Origin: Mytilus californianus
Taxonomy: Eukaryota > Mollusca > Bivalvia > Mytilida > Mytilidae
NCBI RefSeq assembly: GCF_021869535.1
Contig: NW_026262581.1
Location: 78,707,955-78,771,954, forward strand
DNA length: 64,000 nucleotides
Direction: 5' to 3'
Positions 28,901 through 35,819 of the stretch are shown here, one piece after another; the first letter of the stretch is position 1, and the number at the start of each line of letters is the position of its first letter. The notes under the pieces are model-generated. The model saw nothing but the letters and a program-made list of their open reading frames with translations, had not been told where the DNA came from and did no database searches. Position numbers and translations under genes: made by a program.

Positions 28901-31900
28901 ATAGATCACTGTACAACCTTAAACAAAGAGGAAAACCCATACCACATAGCAAGCTATAAAAGGCCCAGACATCACAATATAAAAACAATTCAGTCAAGAA
29001 ACCAATGACCTGATTTAAATCGATGTACATGTATAAAACAAAAAACAACAAGCATTCTGTGAGTATTGCATGGCAATACATAGTCCCCTACCGGTTACAA
29101 ATTCGTTGTAATGGCTAATGGAACGAAATTCTAACTTGAGCTATAACTTGTCATGGTGTAAACTGCATAAAAATATCAAGTCAAAATCTTCAAGCATGAC
29201 GAAAAAAACTGTTGAAAACTGAAAATTTCAAACAATTTACCAAAGAAAAGGAACAAAATCCAAAATGTCATTTTGTGTTTTAAAAGTCTTTTAAAAAATG
29301 AGTTATTTCCCTTTGAACAGAAATCTACTAATTAATAAGTATTTCATCAAAAATTTAATTCTAGGGAAAGGGCTTTAACTGAACAAAGAGAAAAGCTAAA
29401 ATCGTGAAAATTGAACTTGACCTGTAACTTGTTATGATAAATCAATAAACCAAATTAATATCAAATCAATATCTTCAAGCACGAAGAAAAAAAGTAAAGA
29501 ATGTCAAAGACATAGACAATCAAGTTATTCAACATCTAAAGAAATGAAGTCACAGTGAAAGCATTTATGTCTTTGAAGACGCCATTTTTTTATCCAAACA
29601 AATTGAAGTACTGTCCTTTCACTTCTAAGAATTGCTTTATACAAACAGTACATAAAAAATTCTGATTTTTGGCAAAATGATTTTGAAACTTCATTAAAAC
29701 ATGATAAAAAGAGCCTTTAGTTTTAATGTTTGATCCACTTATTTCATTAATAAAAACATCATATTAATTCCAAATCACTTGTCATGATAAACATGGATTG
29801 GAGGCAAAATTACAATGACCGAATTCCATATTATTTTTTATAATAAAATTGAGAATGGAAATACATGTAACTACATATTCATGCATGGCTCAACTAACAG
29901 GAGAATAATGAGCACTAAAGGGGAAAAAATGCATTCAATTCACATTAATCTTCATTTGGTTAGATTCTTTTAGTTAAAAATATATATTATAATGCAAATG
30001 CATTGTTTCTTTTTATTGATTAAGATTTAAGTTGCTTTACTTTGATAAATTTATACATTTTCTAGTGAAAAACAATGAATATCATCAGAAGTTCATTACT
30101 AGAGGAAGTGTGCAAGCTGTACTATATAGCTAGGCGATCACACTGTCCCCGTTATCAGTGGAAAACGCTATATGTGGTCCTCCCAAATCTCGTTTTTCAA
30201 CTATGGAATCATGGGTAGAAATGTTATCATCAAAACAGATAGCTGTTAATTAGTCTCCTTGAGTGTTTGATTAATTATCAGTTTGTTGAAAATAAAGTGA
30301 GCCGACTTACATATAGTGCGGTGGTTTCTTATTGCCAGTTATTTAACTTCATTTTACAATAACCGAACATTTGTTGCCTCAGATGACTTCGAAACAATTT
30401 TGAATTTTAAGTCTCTTGTTTTTTAGCTATTTTAAAGTTAGAGACATACGTTTCTCTTGTCTGTCCGTCATTACGATGTATATGTGAGTCAGTGTTGCAA
30501 CGTGTCATAGTCCTTTTTTTTGTCGTTTTATACTCAAGACTGAAGACACCTTTATATCATGCGGACTTAAGTTTTGATTTATCGTGTGTTGTTAGCTTAA
30601 CTTTCAGTGGCAAATATATCATACATATTCCATCAAAGAGTTGTCACAAGTGGTATTTAACATGCAGAGAGCATATCATTCATCCTGAATATGCGAGGTA
30701 CTGGATTTAAAGTCCCTTCCCCGACCTGACGTGGCTGTTACTAATTTATACACCACACACTTGTAAGAAAGGGTTTTACTGTTGGAACGGGACAATTCCA
30801 GGGATAACTTTATTTCTTTACCCAAATCAACCCTTGAGATTGATTTAGTATTTGAACGAATTAAATCAATTGTCCTACAATTAGTAAGACTTCGTCATAT
30901 TTCAGTATGAAGTATACTTACATAAAGAATATATATTCATTACTCATTTGTTTACAAAGATCGTGATCGCAACTTTTCCTACACTTTTAACCTATAAAAT
31001 TTATTTGTCGAACACACGTGTTGTGAACTGCATTTTTTTACATATGTTTTAACGGATAAATGTAACAATATCTGACTGAAATGATAACTTTTGTTCGTCC
31101 ACACCATCATCCGAGATAGTATTAACTTCAAGATCTCAGTTACACAGGATTGAATATATTCAAAATTAAAGAAAGGGCATACAATTATTTTCCCCTCTTT
31201 TTTTCAAAATTGAGGGTACAATTTGTTAATTTTGCTAAACAAGGTTAAATCTGCAGAATTACCGTGCAACTTTAAAAAAAATCTTATTTCTTGAAATTTG
31301 TAAATCGTAACATATATTCTTAAAATAAGTATAATAGAATGTTTATTCCTATTAAACTCATTCCTAATCCAGTGTTACTTGTACTGTATATGGATACACA
31401 ATTTTCCGACCTAATTTTTACTTACCAACTTTTTAATGGCAATTTTTTCACAATTAACTCTGAAACCAAACGTTTATTGTATTATCAAGTGAGCTTTTTT
31501 TATTCTGTCTTACAATTTTTCTACGGTTATAATTATAGTTTTTAAATTGATATATAATACACAAACATTTTTATTATTTAATATTAAAACCATCATAATG
31601 ACTCATGACACTAATATAATCATGATAATATGGCATCTGCTATTCATTAAAACGTCGATGGTCAAACATTATTTTTAACTGTGTGCTAATTAAGTTATAG
31701 AGTGTTTTGCATATATTATCTCTACCCAGAATGCATCGCAAAAAATTTGGCCATTGATTTTTGTTACTATAAATAGAAATCTCGCTCAATCACAGTTGGA
31801 AGTACAGGGACAACGTGATCACCTTACTATATAGAGGGTTGAACACTTCCTCTAGGTAATGGGAAATTATAAAGTGTTATTTTCATCTTGATTTTTAAAT

Positions 31901-32748
31901 GACAAAAGGTCATTTTTTTTTCTTCAAATCTGTAACAAAGCTATATATTTAGATGGTATAAAATGTATACAAATGTACCATCTAAATACATGTATCTAGC
32001 ACTATTACAAATTTAAAGAAGAAAAAGGCGACCTAATGCCCAACTAGAGGGAAAATATTATTGTGTAACTATAAATGACAATTTAAGACATAAACTGAGA
32101 CAATTTTAATGGTATTCTCAGGCATAAAATTAAATTGAAAAATGTTGTACAGTACAAAACAAAGAAGCTTAAGTTAACAAGAAGAATACAATGACAAGAT
32201 ATATGTATATCTGACATTGTCAAATTTAGTGAAATTTTAGGAAGTTGTTACATTGTACATGCTAATTCAAAAATAAATTTTGCTACATATTTGGCTAGTT
32301 TGTTATGACCTTTGGTCGCACATTGGTTATGGTAGTAAAAAAAGCAAGAAGCAAATAGTAAAATAAGTAAAAAGAAATGTTAGGAAGAATGGTCTAGATA
32401 ATAAAATTTTGCCTTCGTTTACTTTAAGATTAGGGTTTAATTCTGGTTATGGTGGGGGCTTTAGGGTAAGGGCAACTATTAGGGATGGGTTAGGGTAACG
32501 TAGTTTAGTATCGCTATATATTGGTTGGTACAAAATGTATCCCCCTAGCTAAAGTAAGGCCATAAAATTGACTGTGGAATTTGATTATTTGATAATGTCC
32601 AATCAGTTGAGCGGTTTTACTTATTTTTTAATCTTGAAACTGATATTCATAGGGTATGTACCTCTGATAGTGAATCTTCTCTTTGTCTCCGCAACAGATC
32701 CCTTAATTTGGGCAATCCCTCGCCCTTCCTAGGCCCAGCATCCATCAT
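4665..32748 (-). CDS. STRIP1: STRIP1/2 orthologue (striatin-interacting protein, FAM40), complete, 20 coding exons
   Basis: Scaffold subunit of the STRIPAK phosphatase-kinase complex (PP2A A/C, striatins, MOB4, GCK kinases, SLMAP/SIKE); cytoplasmic, linked in the family to Hippo signalling, actin and endosome organisation. Twenty minus-strand exons with GT/AG borders and compatible phases total 2,397 nt, i.e. 798 aa plus TAA; vertebrate STRIP1 is about 837 aa. The shorter length lies mainly in the N-terminus, which lacks the vertebrate Pro/Ala stretch. The N1221 domain falls at about residues 35-300 ([21 protein letters not shown]) and the DUF3402 domain at about 380-780 ([53 protein letters not shown]). 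The start is the first of two consecutive ATGs at 32748. No frameshift or internal stop was seen, so it should be functional. Invertebrates normally carry one gene for the STRIP1/2 pair, so the symbol covers both. Confidence 0.95.
5259..5463 (-). CDS. STRIP1: STRIP coding exon 19 (aa 648-716)
   Basis: [20 protein letters not shown], then [20 protein letters not shown], then [20 protein letters not shown]. The most conserved exon of the gene. TTTCAG acceptor, GTAAGT donor, phase 1 out. Confidence 0.98.
5809..5913 (-). CDS. STRIP1: STRIP coding exon 18 (aa 613-647)
   Basis: [20 protein letters not shown], then [15 protein letters not shown]. Matches the family block [33 protein letters not shown] acceptor, GTAGGG donor, phase 0 both ends. 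Confidence 0.97.
6015..6224. mobile_element. Palindromic MITE family B, copy 1
   Basis: Terminal inverted repeats 'tactgtaaattcagaaatta' / 'taatttctgaatttacagta' (20 of 20 matching) flank about 170 bp of ATTGCG-rich DNA. TA ends suggest a Tc1/mariner-type MITE. Confidence 0.8.
6232..6455. mobile_element. Palindromic MITE family A, copy 2
   Basis: Starts 'ccgtggattcatttatt', ends 'aacgaatccacag'. Contains the family marker 'caagcctatagaaaacttgt' and a small extra hairpin 'cgtcccgtaaacgggcg'. Lies 8 bp from a family B copy. Confidence 0.7.
6836..6902 (-). CDS. STRIP1: STRIP coding exon 17 (aa 590-612)
   Basis: Ser completed across the junction, then [20 protein letters not shown], then AL; the family has ISVLDYPHCVVHELPELTAESL. 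The acceptor is a bare TATAG with little pyrimidine tract. GTAAGT donor, phase 0 out. Confidence 0.93.
7644..7744 (-). CDS. STRIP1: STRIP coding exon 16 (aa 557-590)
   Basis: [20 protein letters not shown], then [13 protein letters not shown]. Near-identical to the family. TTTCAG acceptor, GTAAGT donor, phase 2 out. Confidence 0.97.
8265..8391 (-). CDS. STRIP1: STRIP coding exon 15 (aa 514-556)
   Basis: [20 protein letters not shown], then [20 protein letters not shown], then YQ. One of the most conserved family blocks. TCATAG acceptor, GTAAGT donor, phase 0 out. Confidence 0.97.
8405..8690. repeat. Dispersed repeat with 'gatgccccactcgc' head
   Basis: Runs from 'gaatgtgtccgtagtacacg' to 'cctactactatcgtaggtgg'. 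A related head (tgtccatgg...acagatgatgcccccgcttg) opens the tandem repeats at 15540 and 27140. Starts inside the last bases of STRIP intron 14. Confidence 0.55.
9118..9215 (-). CDS. STRIP1: STRIP coding exon 14 (aa 482-514)
   Basis: [20 protein letters not shown], then [13 protein letters not shown], almost identical to the vertebrate protein. CTGCAG acceptor, GTAAGT donor, phase 2 out. Confidence 0.97.
9500..9890. repeat. Degenerate two-unit tandem repeat in STRIP intron 13
   Basis: Two units of about 145 bp share 'cataacttctgagttacaaaagtgaaaattg' and 'ttgccatcagtaacaacat' type segments (near 9590-9660 and 9750-9830). Confidence 0.5.
10292..12185. mobile_element. TIR transposon (outer), interrupted by a second element
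   Basis: Left end 'cagtcaggggtacta' (10292) is the exact inverse of right end 'tagtacccctgactg' (ending 12185). ATAAA flanks both ends as a possible target duplication. The left part carries many copies of the near-palindrome 'acttgtataagtaaa'. At 10950-12170 it is split by another TIR element, leaving only the 15-bp right end after the insert. No transposase ORF. Confidence 0.75.
10950..12170. mobile_element. Nested TIR element with TA target duplication
   Basis: Left end 'ccgttccaactcgcttatta' and right end (inverted) 'ccgtagaaactcgcctaata' are imperfect TIRs. TA at 10948-10949 and 12171-12172 flanks the element, as for Tc1/mariner-type insertion. 1,221 bp with no intact transposase, so non-autonomous. 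Confidence 0.72.
12384..12458 (-). CDS. STRIP1: STRIP coding exon 13 (aa 457-481)
   Basis: [20 protein letters not shown], then LPQYM; the family has ETLYQGLLPSLPQYM. TTGTAG acceptor, GTATGT donor, phase 0 both ends. Confidence 0.94.
13056..13197. mobile_element. MITE family B-like, copy 2
   Basis: Termini 'tactgta' / 'tacagta' followed inward by related inverted sequence (ggtttattttc / gaaaataaacc). About 142 bp; diverged inner sequence relative to the 6015 copy. Confidence 0.6.
13427..13498 (-). CDS. STRIP1: STRIP coding exon 12 (aa 433-456)
   Basis: [20 protein letters not shown], then PLSK; the family has HKYTSIAEVQAQMEEEYLRSPLS. TTCCAG acceptor, GTGAGC donor, phase 0 both ends. Confidence 0.93.
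13635..13820. mobile_element. Palindromic MITE family A, copy 3
   Basis: Starts 'tgttgattcatttgttttc', ends with inverted 'cataaggaatccaaa'. Inner arms 'gggtacaaattttcatgga' / 'tccatgaaaatttgtaccc' match over 19 nt. Confidence 0.7.
14150..14279 (-). CDS. STRIP1: STRIP coding exon 11 (aa 389-432)
   Basis: [20 protein letters not shown], then [15 protein letters not shown]. It matches EKDIEMFLESSRSKFIGY...[15 protein letters not shown] at the start of DUF3402. TTTCAG acceptor, GTACAA donor, phase 0 out. Confidence 0.96.
14938..15125 (-). CDS. STRIP1: STRIP coding exon 10 (aa 327-389), acidic linker
   Basis: [20 protein letters not shown] opens an acidic, proline-rich, poorly conserved linker that ends [10 protein letters not shown]. 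The family has ALIKQDNLDAFNERDP...LPWAPKVREKD. GTAGGA donor, phase 2 out. The acceptor (ATAAAG) has a weak pyrimidine tract and follows a 5 kb intron, so the 5' border is the least certain of the gene; frame and phase do fit exon 9. Confidence 0.85.
15540..16135 (+). repeat. Four-unit ~119-bp tandem repeat with gated ends
   Basis: Opens 'tgtccatgggtcacagatga' and repeats a unit holding 'gggacataactgaagaatgg', 'gtattgtgtataagtttcat' and 'ttggttgaggcaaactt' near 15600, 15770, 15925 and 16000. Closes 'atgccccctccactacagcg'. Intervening ORFs are by-products of the repeat. A shorter relative is at 27130-27510. Confidence 0.75.
16668..16864. mobile_element. Palindromic MITE family A, copy 4
   Basis: 'ctgtgggattcatttatttt' at the left, 'aataatgaatccacag' at the right, with marker 'caagcctattaaaaatttgt'. 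Confidence 0.75.
18674..18893. mobile_element. Palindromic MITE family A, copy 5
   Basis: 'gagcattcatttattttcat' at the left, 'ataacaaatccacag' at the right, with marker 'caagcctatagaaagtttgt' and 'acatttaaatttgtggttta'. Confidence 0.75.
20099..20287 (-). CDS. STRIP1: STRIP coding exon 9 (aa 264-326)
   Basis: Begins [16 protein letters not shown] and contains [32 protein letters not shown] and a basic [10 protein letters not shown] tail. The family has LGGFEELQ...LPPLPEDS...NMRAASPPASASDLIEQQ. Phase 0 at both ends, GTATGT donor. Confidence 0.96.
20719..20846 (-). CDS. STRIP1: STRIP coding exon 8 (aa 221-263)
   Basis: Contains [20 protein letters not shown], then LLLWKITL, nearly identical to the vertebrate protein. 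TTACAG acceptor, GTGAGT donor, ends in phase 0. Confidence 0.97.
21758..22372. mobile_element. Foldback element built from GGTTAAAT-like units
   Basis: Left end 'ggacctggttgttcatctct' and the inverse of the right end, 'ggacccggttgtttatctct', differ at three positions. Inside, 'ggttaaat' and its complement 'atttaacc' recur about twenty times in both orientations, concentrated in the two arms, around a ~200-bp unrelated centre. 615 bp, non-coding, in STRIP intron 7. Confidence 0.8.
22653..22759 (-). CDS. STRIP1: STRIP coding exon 7 (aa 185-221)
   Basis: Begins [20 protein letters not shown] and ends RELFTEEL. It corresponds to VLLNIMYLIVETVHQE...FRAELG. TTTTAG acceptor, GTAAGC donor, ends in phase 1. 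Confidence 0.94.
23113..23336. mobile_element. MITE family B-like, copy 3
   Basis: TIRs 'tactgtaaaccaactaattt' / inverse of right end 'tactgtaaaccaacttattt' (19 of 20 matching) followed by 'tcgc'. About 224 bp. Confidence 0.8.
23341..23415 (-). pseudogene. Decayed, rearranged copy of STRIP exon 6
   Basis: Minus-strand 'gatagtttagatcttag' plus GTAAGTATC near 23391-23415 repeats the 3' end and donor of exon 6 (gatagtctagatcttag, GTAAGTGTC). Adjacent 'caaaccaacagtatctatag' near 23341-23370 repeats the exon's middle (caaaccagcagtatctttag). Order is scrambled relative to the exon. If its donor were used, the read-through would hit TAA at once. Confidence 0.65.
23448..23516 (-). CDS. STRIP1: STRIP coding exon 6 (aa 162-185)
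   Basis: [20 protein letters not shown], then DLR; the family has KPAISLADSTDLR. TTTTAG acceptor, GTAAGT donor, phase 2 in and out. A decayed copy of its 3' half lies just downstream (see 23341-23415). Confidence 0.94.
23812..24215 (+). repeat. Tandem repeat, unit ~55 bp, about 7-8 copies
   Basis: Unit 'ttttgtcctattgccactca' followed by 'tttggcaaaagggg.agatg' with length variation. Short ORFs across it are by-products. Lies in STRIP intron 5. Confidence 0.85.
24582..24702 (-). CDS. STRIP1: STRIP coding exon 5 (aa 122-162)
   Basis: [20 protein letters not shown], then [20 protein letters not shown]. It matches family FGECSSEAEVQSWMRYNIF and FNALVELLNME. ATCCAG acceptor, GTATGT donor, ends in phase 2. 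A truncated palindromic element starts only about 17 bp upstream of the acceptor. Confidence 0.94.
24719..24835. mobile_element. MITE family A, truncated copy 6
   Basis: Left half only: 'gtgaattcattaatttttat' then 'gggtaccaattttcctgga' and the marker 'ctacagaaaacttgtaattc'. Right end not found. Confidence 0.5.
25292..25415 (+). repeat. 62-bp tandem duplication
   Basis: Two copies of a 62-bp unit, each containing 'tattggagaagttt.ggatt' and 'aaagatgaatgcagaaatac', differ at only about three positions, so the duplication is recent. STRIP intron 4. Confidence 0.85.
25529..25660 (-). CDS. STRIP1: STRIP coding exon 4 (aa 78-122)
   Basis: Begins [11 protein letters not shown] and ends [12 protein letters not shown]. 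It aligns with the helical 'KKWTELDTNQHR ... ARAILYVAQG' segment. TTGCAG acceptor, GTAAGT donor, phase 1 both ends. More diverged than neighbouring exons. Confidence 0.92.
25920..26440. repeat. Degenerate three-unit repeat (~170 bp) in STRIP intron 3
   Basis: Three units share 'atttttgcaatttccatttt' followed by 'agcctagctcc' and 'caataactctgaaacaggt'-like stretches (near 25975, 26155, 26320). Confidence 0.55.
26960..27034 (-). CDS. STRIP1: STRIP coding exon 3 (aa 53-78)
   Basis: [20 protein letters not shown], then GFKAK: the conserved start of the N1221 domain (family ELYSYTEGPEFLMNRKCFEE). TTGTAG acceptor, GTAACA donor, phase 1 in and out. Confidence 0.95.
27130..27510 (+). repeat. Two-unit relative of the 15540 tandem repeat
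   Basis: Opens 'tgtccatgggacacagatga', then two units with 'ggttgaggcaaactgaagt' and 'aagggcataactcaagaacg'. Lies in STRIP intron 2. Confidence 0.75.
28033..28102 (-). CDS. STRIP1: STRIP coding exon 2 (aa 30-53)
   Basis: [19 protein letters not shown], then SEMS. It matches the 'SESPDLEFEYADTDKWAAELSE' part of the family. CCAG acceptor, GTACAG donor, ends in phase 1. Confidence 0.92.
28105..30085. other. STRIP intron 1, first part: gene-free
   Basis: Contains a fragment of a common dispersed repeat (28812-28870, 'tgccaatgaaacaactatcc'). Two diverged copies of a ~90-bp segment with 'aaaatcttcaagca.gacga' lie near 29140-29230 and 29410-29500. Nothing else recognised. Confidence 0.45.
30092..31862. 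mobile_element. Long-TIR element, ~1.77 kb, in STRIP intron 1
   Basis: Left 'cattactagaggaagtgtgc' and inverse of right 'cattacctagaggaagtgtt' match with one indel. The inverted similarity continues discontinuously for roughly 130 bp (gcgatcacactgtccc / gtgatcacgttgtccc; catgggtagaaatg / tctgggtagagata). Possible TA target duplication. No transposase recognised; the ORFs at 30492 and 31339 are unremarkable. Confidence 0.65.
31905..32040. repeat. Palindromic (hairpin) element
   Basis: Arms 'atatttagatggta' and 'taccatctaaatac' flank a ~16-nt loop. Further out, 'tttcttcaaatctgtaac' pairs loosely with 'attacaaatttaaagaag'. Small MITE-like palindrome immediately after the right end of the 30092 element. 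Confidence 0.6.
32662..32748 (-). CDS. STRIP1: STRIP coding exon 1 (aa 1-29)
   Basis: Begins [10 protein letters not shown] and ends [10 protein letters not shown], then GTACAT donor. It corresponds to the basic 'NRNQRKDSEG' stretch of vertebrate STRIP1. Phase 0. There is no AG acceptor between the start codon and the foldback transposon boundary near 32826, so the exon probably continues into 5'UTR. Confidence 0.85.
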
Positions 32749-34059
32749 TATTATTATTTAAAAGGGAGACAATCATGTATACAAAACAGAGTTACTTACC
32801 TTTATTATTGTCAATAAGTACCGGGTTACACTAAAGACCTAAACGTGGACCTGAAAAGACCTGAAGATATACTACTCGATTTATTTATTCAAATTGCAAT
32901 TACGTTTTTATTATACGATGGATTTTCTTCAAATTAGAATTTTATTAAAGGTAAAGAATCACGAGGTATTAGAAATAAATGTTTTAAATAAAAAACAAAT
33001 GTTGATGCCAAAAATCAGACCTGAACGAGGAAATGAAAAGACCTGAACGGACCTGAAATTTTACGATCAGACATATTCAAACGTCAATAACTGTTTTATT
33101 TTTCAATGGATTTCCTTCACGTATAGATTTTGTGAAACGTAAAATTCAATATCTTAATAATATTAAAAAAGAAATTATGAAAAATATTTTTGGGGCGCCA
33201 AAACTCGGACCTGAACGGCAATTTCAATTACCCGAATTGACCTGAAAATCTCCGGTCAGATTTATACAAGTTCTATAACTGTTTTAGATTTCAATCAATC
33301 TTCTTATTTTTTGAATTTCGTTATAGAAAGAAAATGTGTAGTATTTTATTGAAATGATAAAGAATTTTATGAAAACTATTTTTTTGTTCCAAAAATCGGA
33401 CCTTAACAGGGAAAAAAAATACCTGAATGGACCTGAAATATACGGGTAGATGTATTTTAACTGACAGAACTTTTTTTATTTTTTAATTGATTTTATTCTA
33501 AATGAAATTAATTAAAGAGAAAGACTGATTTTATGTATACAGGAATACCTTGTTGATGTTGAAACCTTAACCTGAAGGGAACACAGGATTGTCCGTGGAA
33601 AATTATTAAAACTAATTAATTTGTTTAATTTGTATCTATGTTGACTTCTATAAAAACAGGATTTGATTCAAATTGTTATATCTATATATTGAATATAAAA
33701 GTATCATTTGCACATGCATAAACCATGTAATATAAAGAATGTTTTATAGATTTGATAAATATATATATATTGTGATGATACGTATTACAAGTGATGAGAC
33801 TTTGATAAAATATTGAATCTGAATCTGAATCTTTTAAAATACGTGTGTTCGTTGGTTGGAATGTATTTATTACATGAACGTGTGCCACCTGTAATTCACA
33901 CCTAGTATTAATAGGTGATAACTGGATCATTGGTCTAAATAAACATTTCATTTTAATCTTTTAATTGGATTATCAATTAATCTTGTTACACGACCTAATT
34001 AACCATTGCTTAGTTACAAATTTTACTATGAACTTTTTCTTTTGATAAAATATTATGAA

Positions 34060-34165
34060 AATATGAAGATGTGGTTTGATCCCAATGAGACAACTCTCCA
34101 CAAGAGAGCAAATGGCATAGAAGTTTAACAACAGTTACTACAGCTACACCGTACGGCCTTCAAGG
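34060..34165. repeat. Fragment of a common dispersed repeat in the foldback centre
   Basis: 'aagatgtggtttgatcccaa' then 'tgagacaactctccacaag' and 'accgtacggccttcaa'. Inverted relatives of this sequence end the repeats at 37640-37945 and 44640-44925. Confidence 0.6.
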
Positions 34166-34640
34166 ATGTAATTTCAGGTTTATGTCTTTTAATTCTCAGT
34201 TCAGGTCCGAGACTTGTCACCAAAATACTTTTTTTCATTAATATTTTTATTTTTCGTTTTGAATCTAGATTTCAAGGAATTTCAGGTCCATTCAGGTTTC
34301 TAATTCTCCGTTCGGGTCCGAGTTTTGGCACCAAAAACACATTTTTCATTATTTAGTTTTTAATTTTAACAAAATGTTAAGTTTATTTTACAAAATCTAA
34401 AGTTGAAGGAATTCCATTTAAAAAGTTGTTGAAGTTTGAATAAGTCCGACCATAGATTTTAAGGTCCGTTCAGGTCTTTTCATTTCTCCGTTCAGGTCCA
34501 GGTTTTGGCATCAAAATTTTGTTTTTTATTTGAAACATTCTAATTCTAATAAAATTTGGATCTTTACCTTTAATAAAATTCTAACTTGAAGAAAATCCAT
34601 TGCAAAATAAAAAAAGTTATTGTAATTTGAATAAACCGAG

Positions 34641-35642
34641 GGCGTGTTTTATTGGTCTTTTCTGCACATCTCCAGAATGTCTTCTGGTGAAGAGTCCAAA
34701 AACATGAATCTGGACCTCTTCTGGAGATATTCTACGGAAGATCAATAAAACAAAAAATCAGTTTGCCGTCGAATATAGCAGATTTTTGTTATGTTGAATG
34801 ACATATTAAATGAAGTTTACGATGATTTTATAGAAAATTAAGATACGTCCGGTAGACATGACTGTAAATGTGTGCTCTGTTCGTGACATTTTTCTTTGTT
34901 CTTTCCTCTAACTCAATTTTGCTAGACAAATCAGGCGTAAACCCCCTCTATTTGATTTTTAAGAATAATCTTAAACTGCACAAACATTCGTCAATGTTTG
35001 TCTCGAATATGATCAAAAAGGACATATTGTCTATCCATTTTTTTTAAAGTAACCAGACTGGATTATTTTTGTATAAAGCTAAGATATCGAAAAGTTCTCA
35101 AAATCATTTTTCTCTGGTGGTCCTTGAAGAAAATCTTCTGGTCCTAACTATTATTTCTATTGCATAATTTCGATGGTCAAAACCTTCGGACCACCACTTT
35201 TCAAAAATTTTCATTGTATATGGATCTATATGCAAGTATACAATGTTTACCAGACATTTCTCAGACTGTTTTTTCTTCTTCTTTTTTATAATAAATCCGT
35301 TGGTTGTGTACTGATTGATACTTCAGTCTTGGAGAGCAAGATTTATTTCAGTACTATAAGTTGTAATTAGCTTTGAACAAACTTCCAGTAATTGCAAATA
35401 CTCTGATTTCGGTGCTTTGTGTCTATTGTCTTAATGTAAGTTTTTTGTGTGTGTCTCGTACCGATCTTTTGAGTTAATCTAATTGCAATTGATTTGTGCA
35501 GGTTGTTCTTATATTGTACTAATATTGTCTAAACTACCTATCAAAAAAGAAGAGGCGGAAGAGAGCCAGAAGTTCTTCCCTATGCAAAAAAAACAGAAAT
35601 GGACCTCTTCTGGCTCACTACCGAAGAACAAAAAAACACGCC
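34641..35642. mobile_element. Nested TIR element with 5-bp target duplication CCGAG
   Basis: Ends 'ggcgtgtttt' and 'aaaacacgcc' are perfect inverses. CCGAG occurs at 34636-34640 and again at 35643-35647. Removing the insert joins 'aataaaccgag' to 'tcttatatcttcagg', which matches the intact left arm inverted, confirming the borders. Inner sub-repeats 'ctggtg', 'cctcttctgg' at both ends. Non-autonomous; superfamily not assigned. Confidence 0.85.
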
Positions 35643-35819
35643 CCGAGTCTTATATCTTCAGGTCTATTCAGGTCTTTTCAGGTCCACGTTCAGGTCTTTA
35701 GTGTAAGTAAACCCATAATTACCGTCTTTGTTTATAAATAAATCGTCTTTTGATGTTATCTGAATATTAAAAATACTGATATTGTAAGCTATGCATGGAC
35801 ACAAGATTATCAGAATGTT

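Larger units (their letters stand above)
32826..35706. mobile_element. Foldback transposon with 'acctgaac' repeat arms, interrupted
   Basis: Ends 'ttacactaaagacctaaacg' and inverse of right 'ttacactaaagacctgaacg' match 19 of 20. Each arm is built of ~180-bp units marked by paired 'gacctgaacgg' / 'gacctgaaa' motifs: left near 32840, 33020, 33200, 33400, 33570; right, inverted, near 34190, 34280, 34460, 35650. If the ends are CACTAAAG..CTTTAGTG the target duplication is TA. A 1,002-bp element splits the right arm. No transposase. Starts 78 bp upstream of the STRIP ATG. Confidence 0.85.

Noticed and set aside
32430..32510. Telomere-like TTAGGG words
   Set aside because: Only scattered single TTAGGG units in a G-rich stretch, no tandem array, so not an interstitial telomere.
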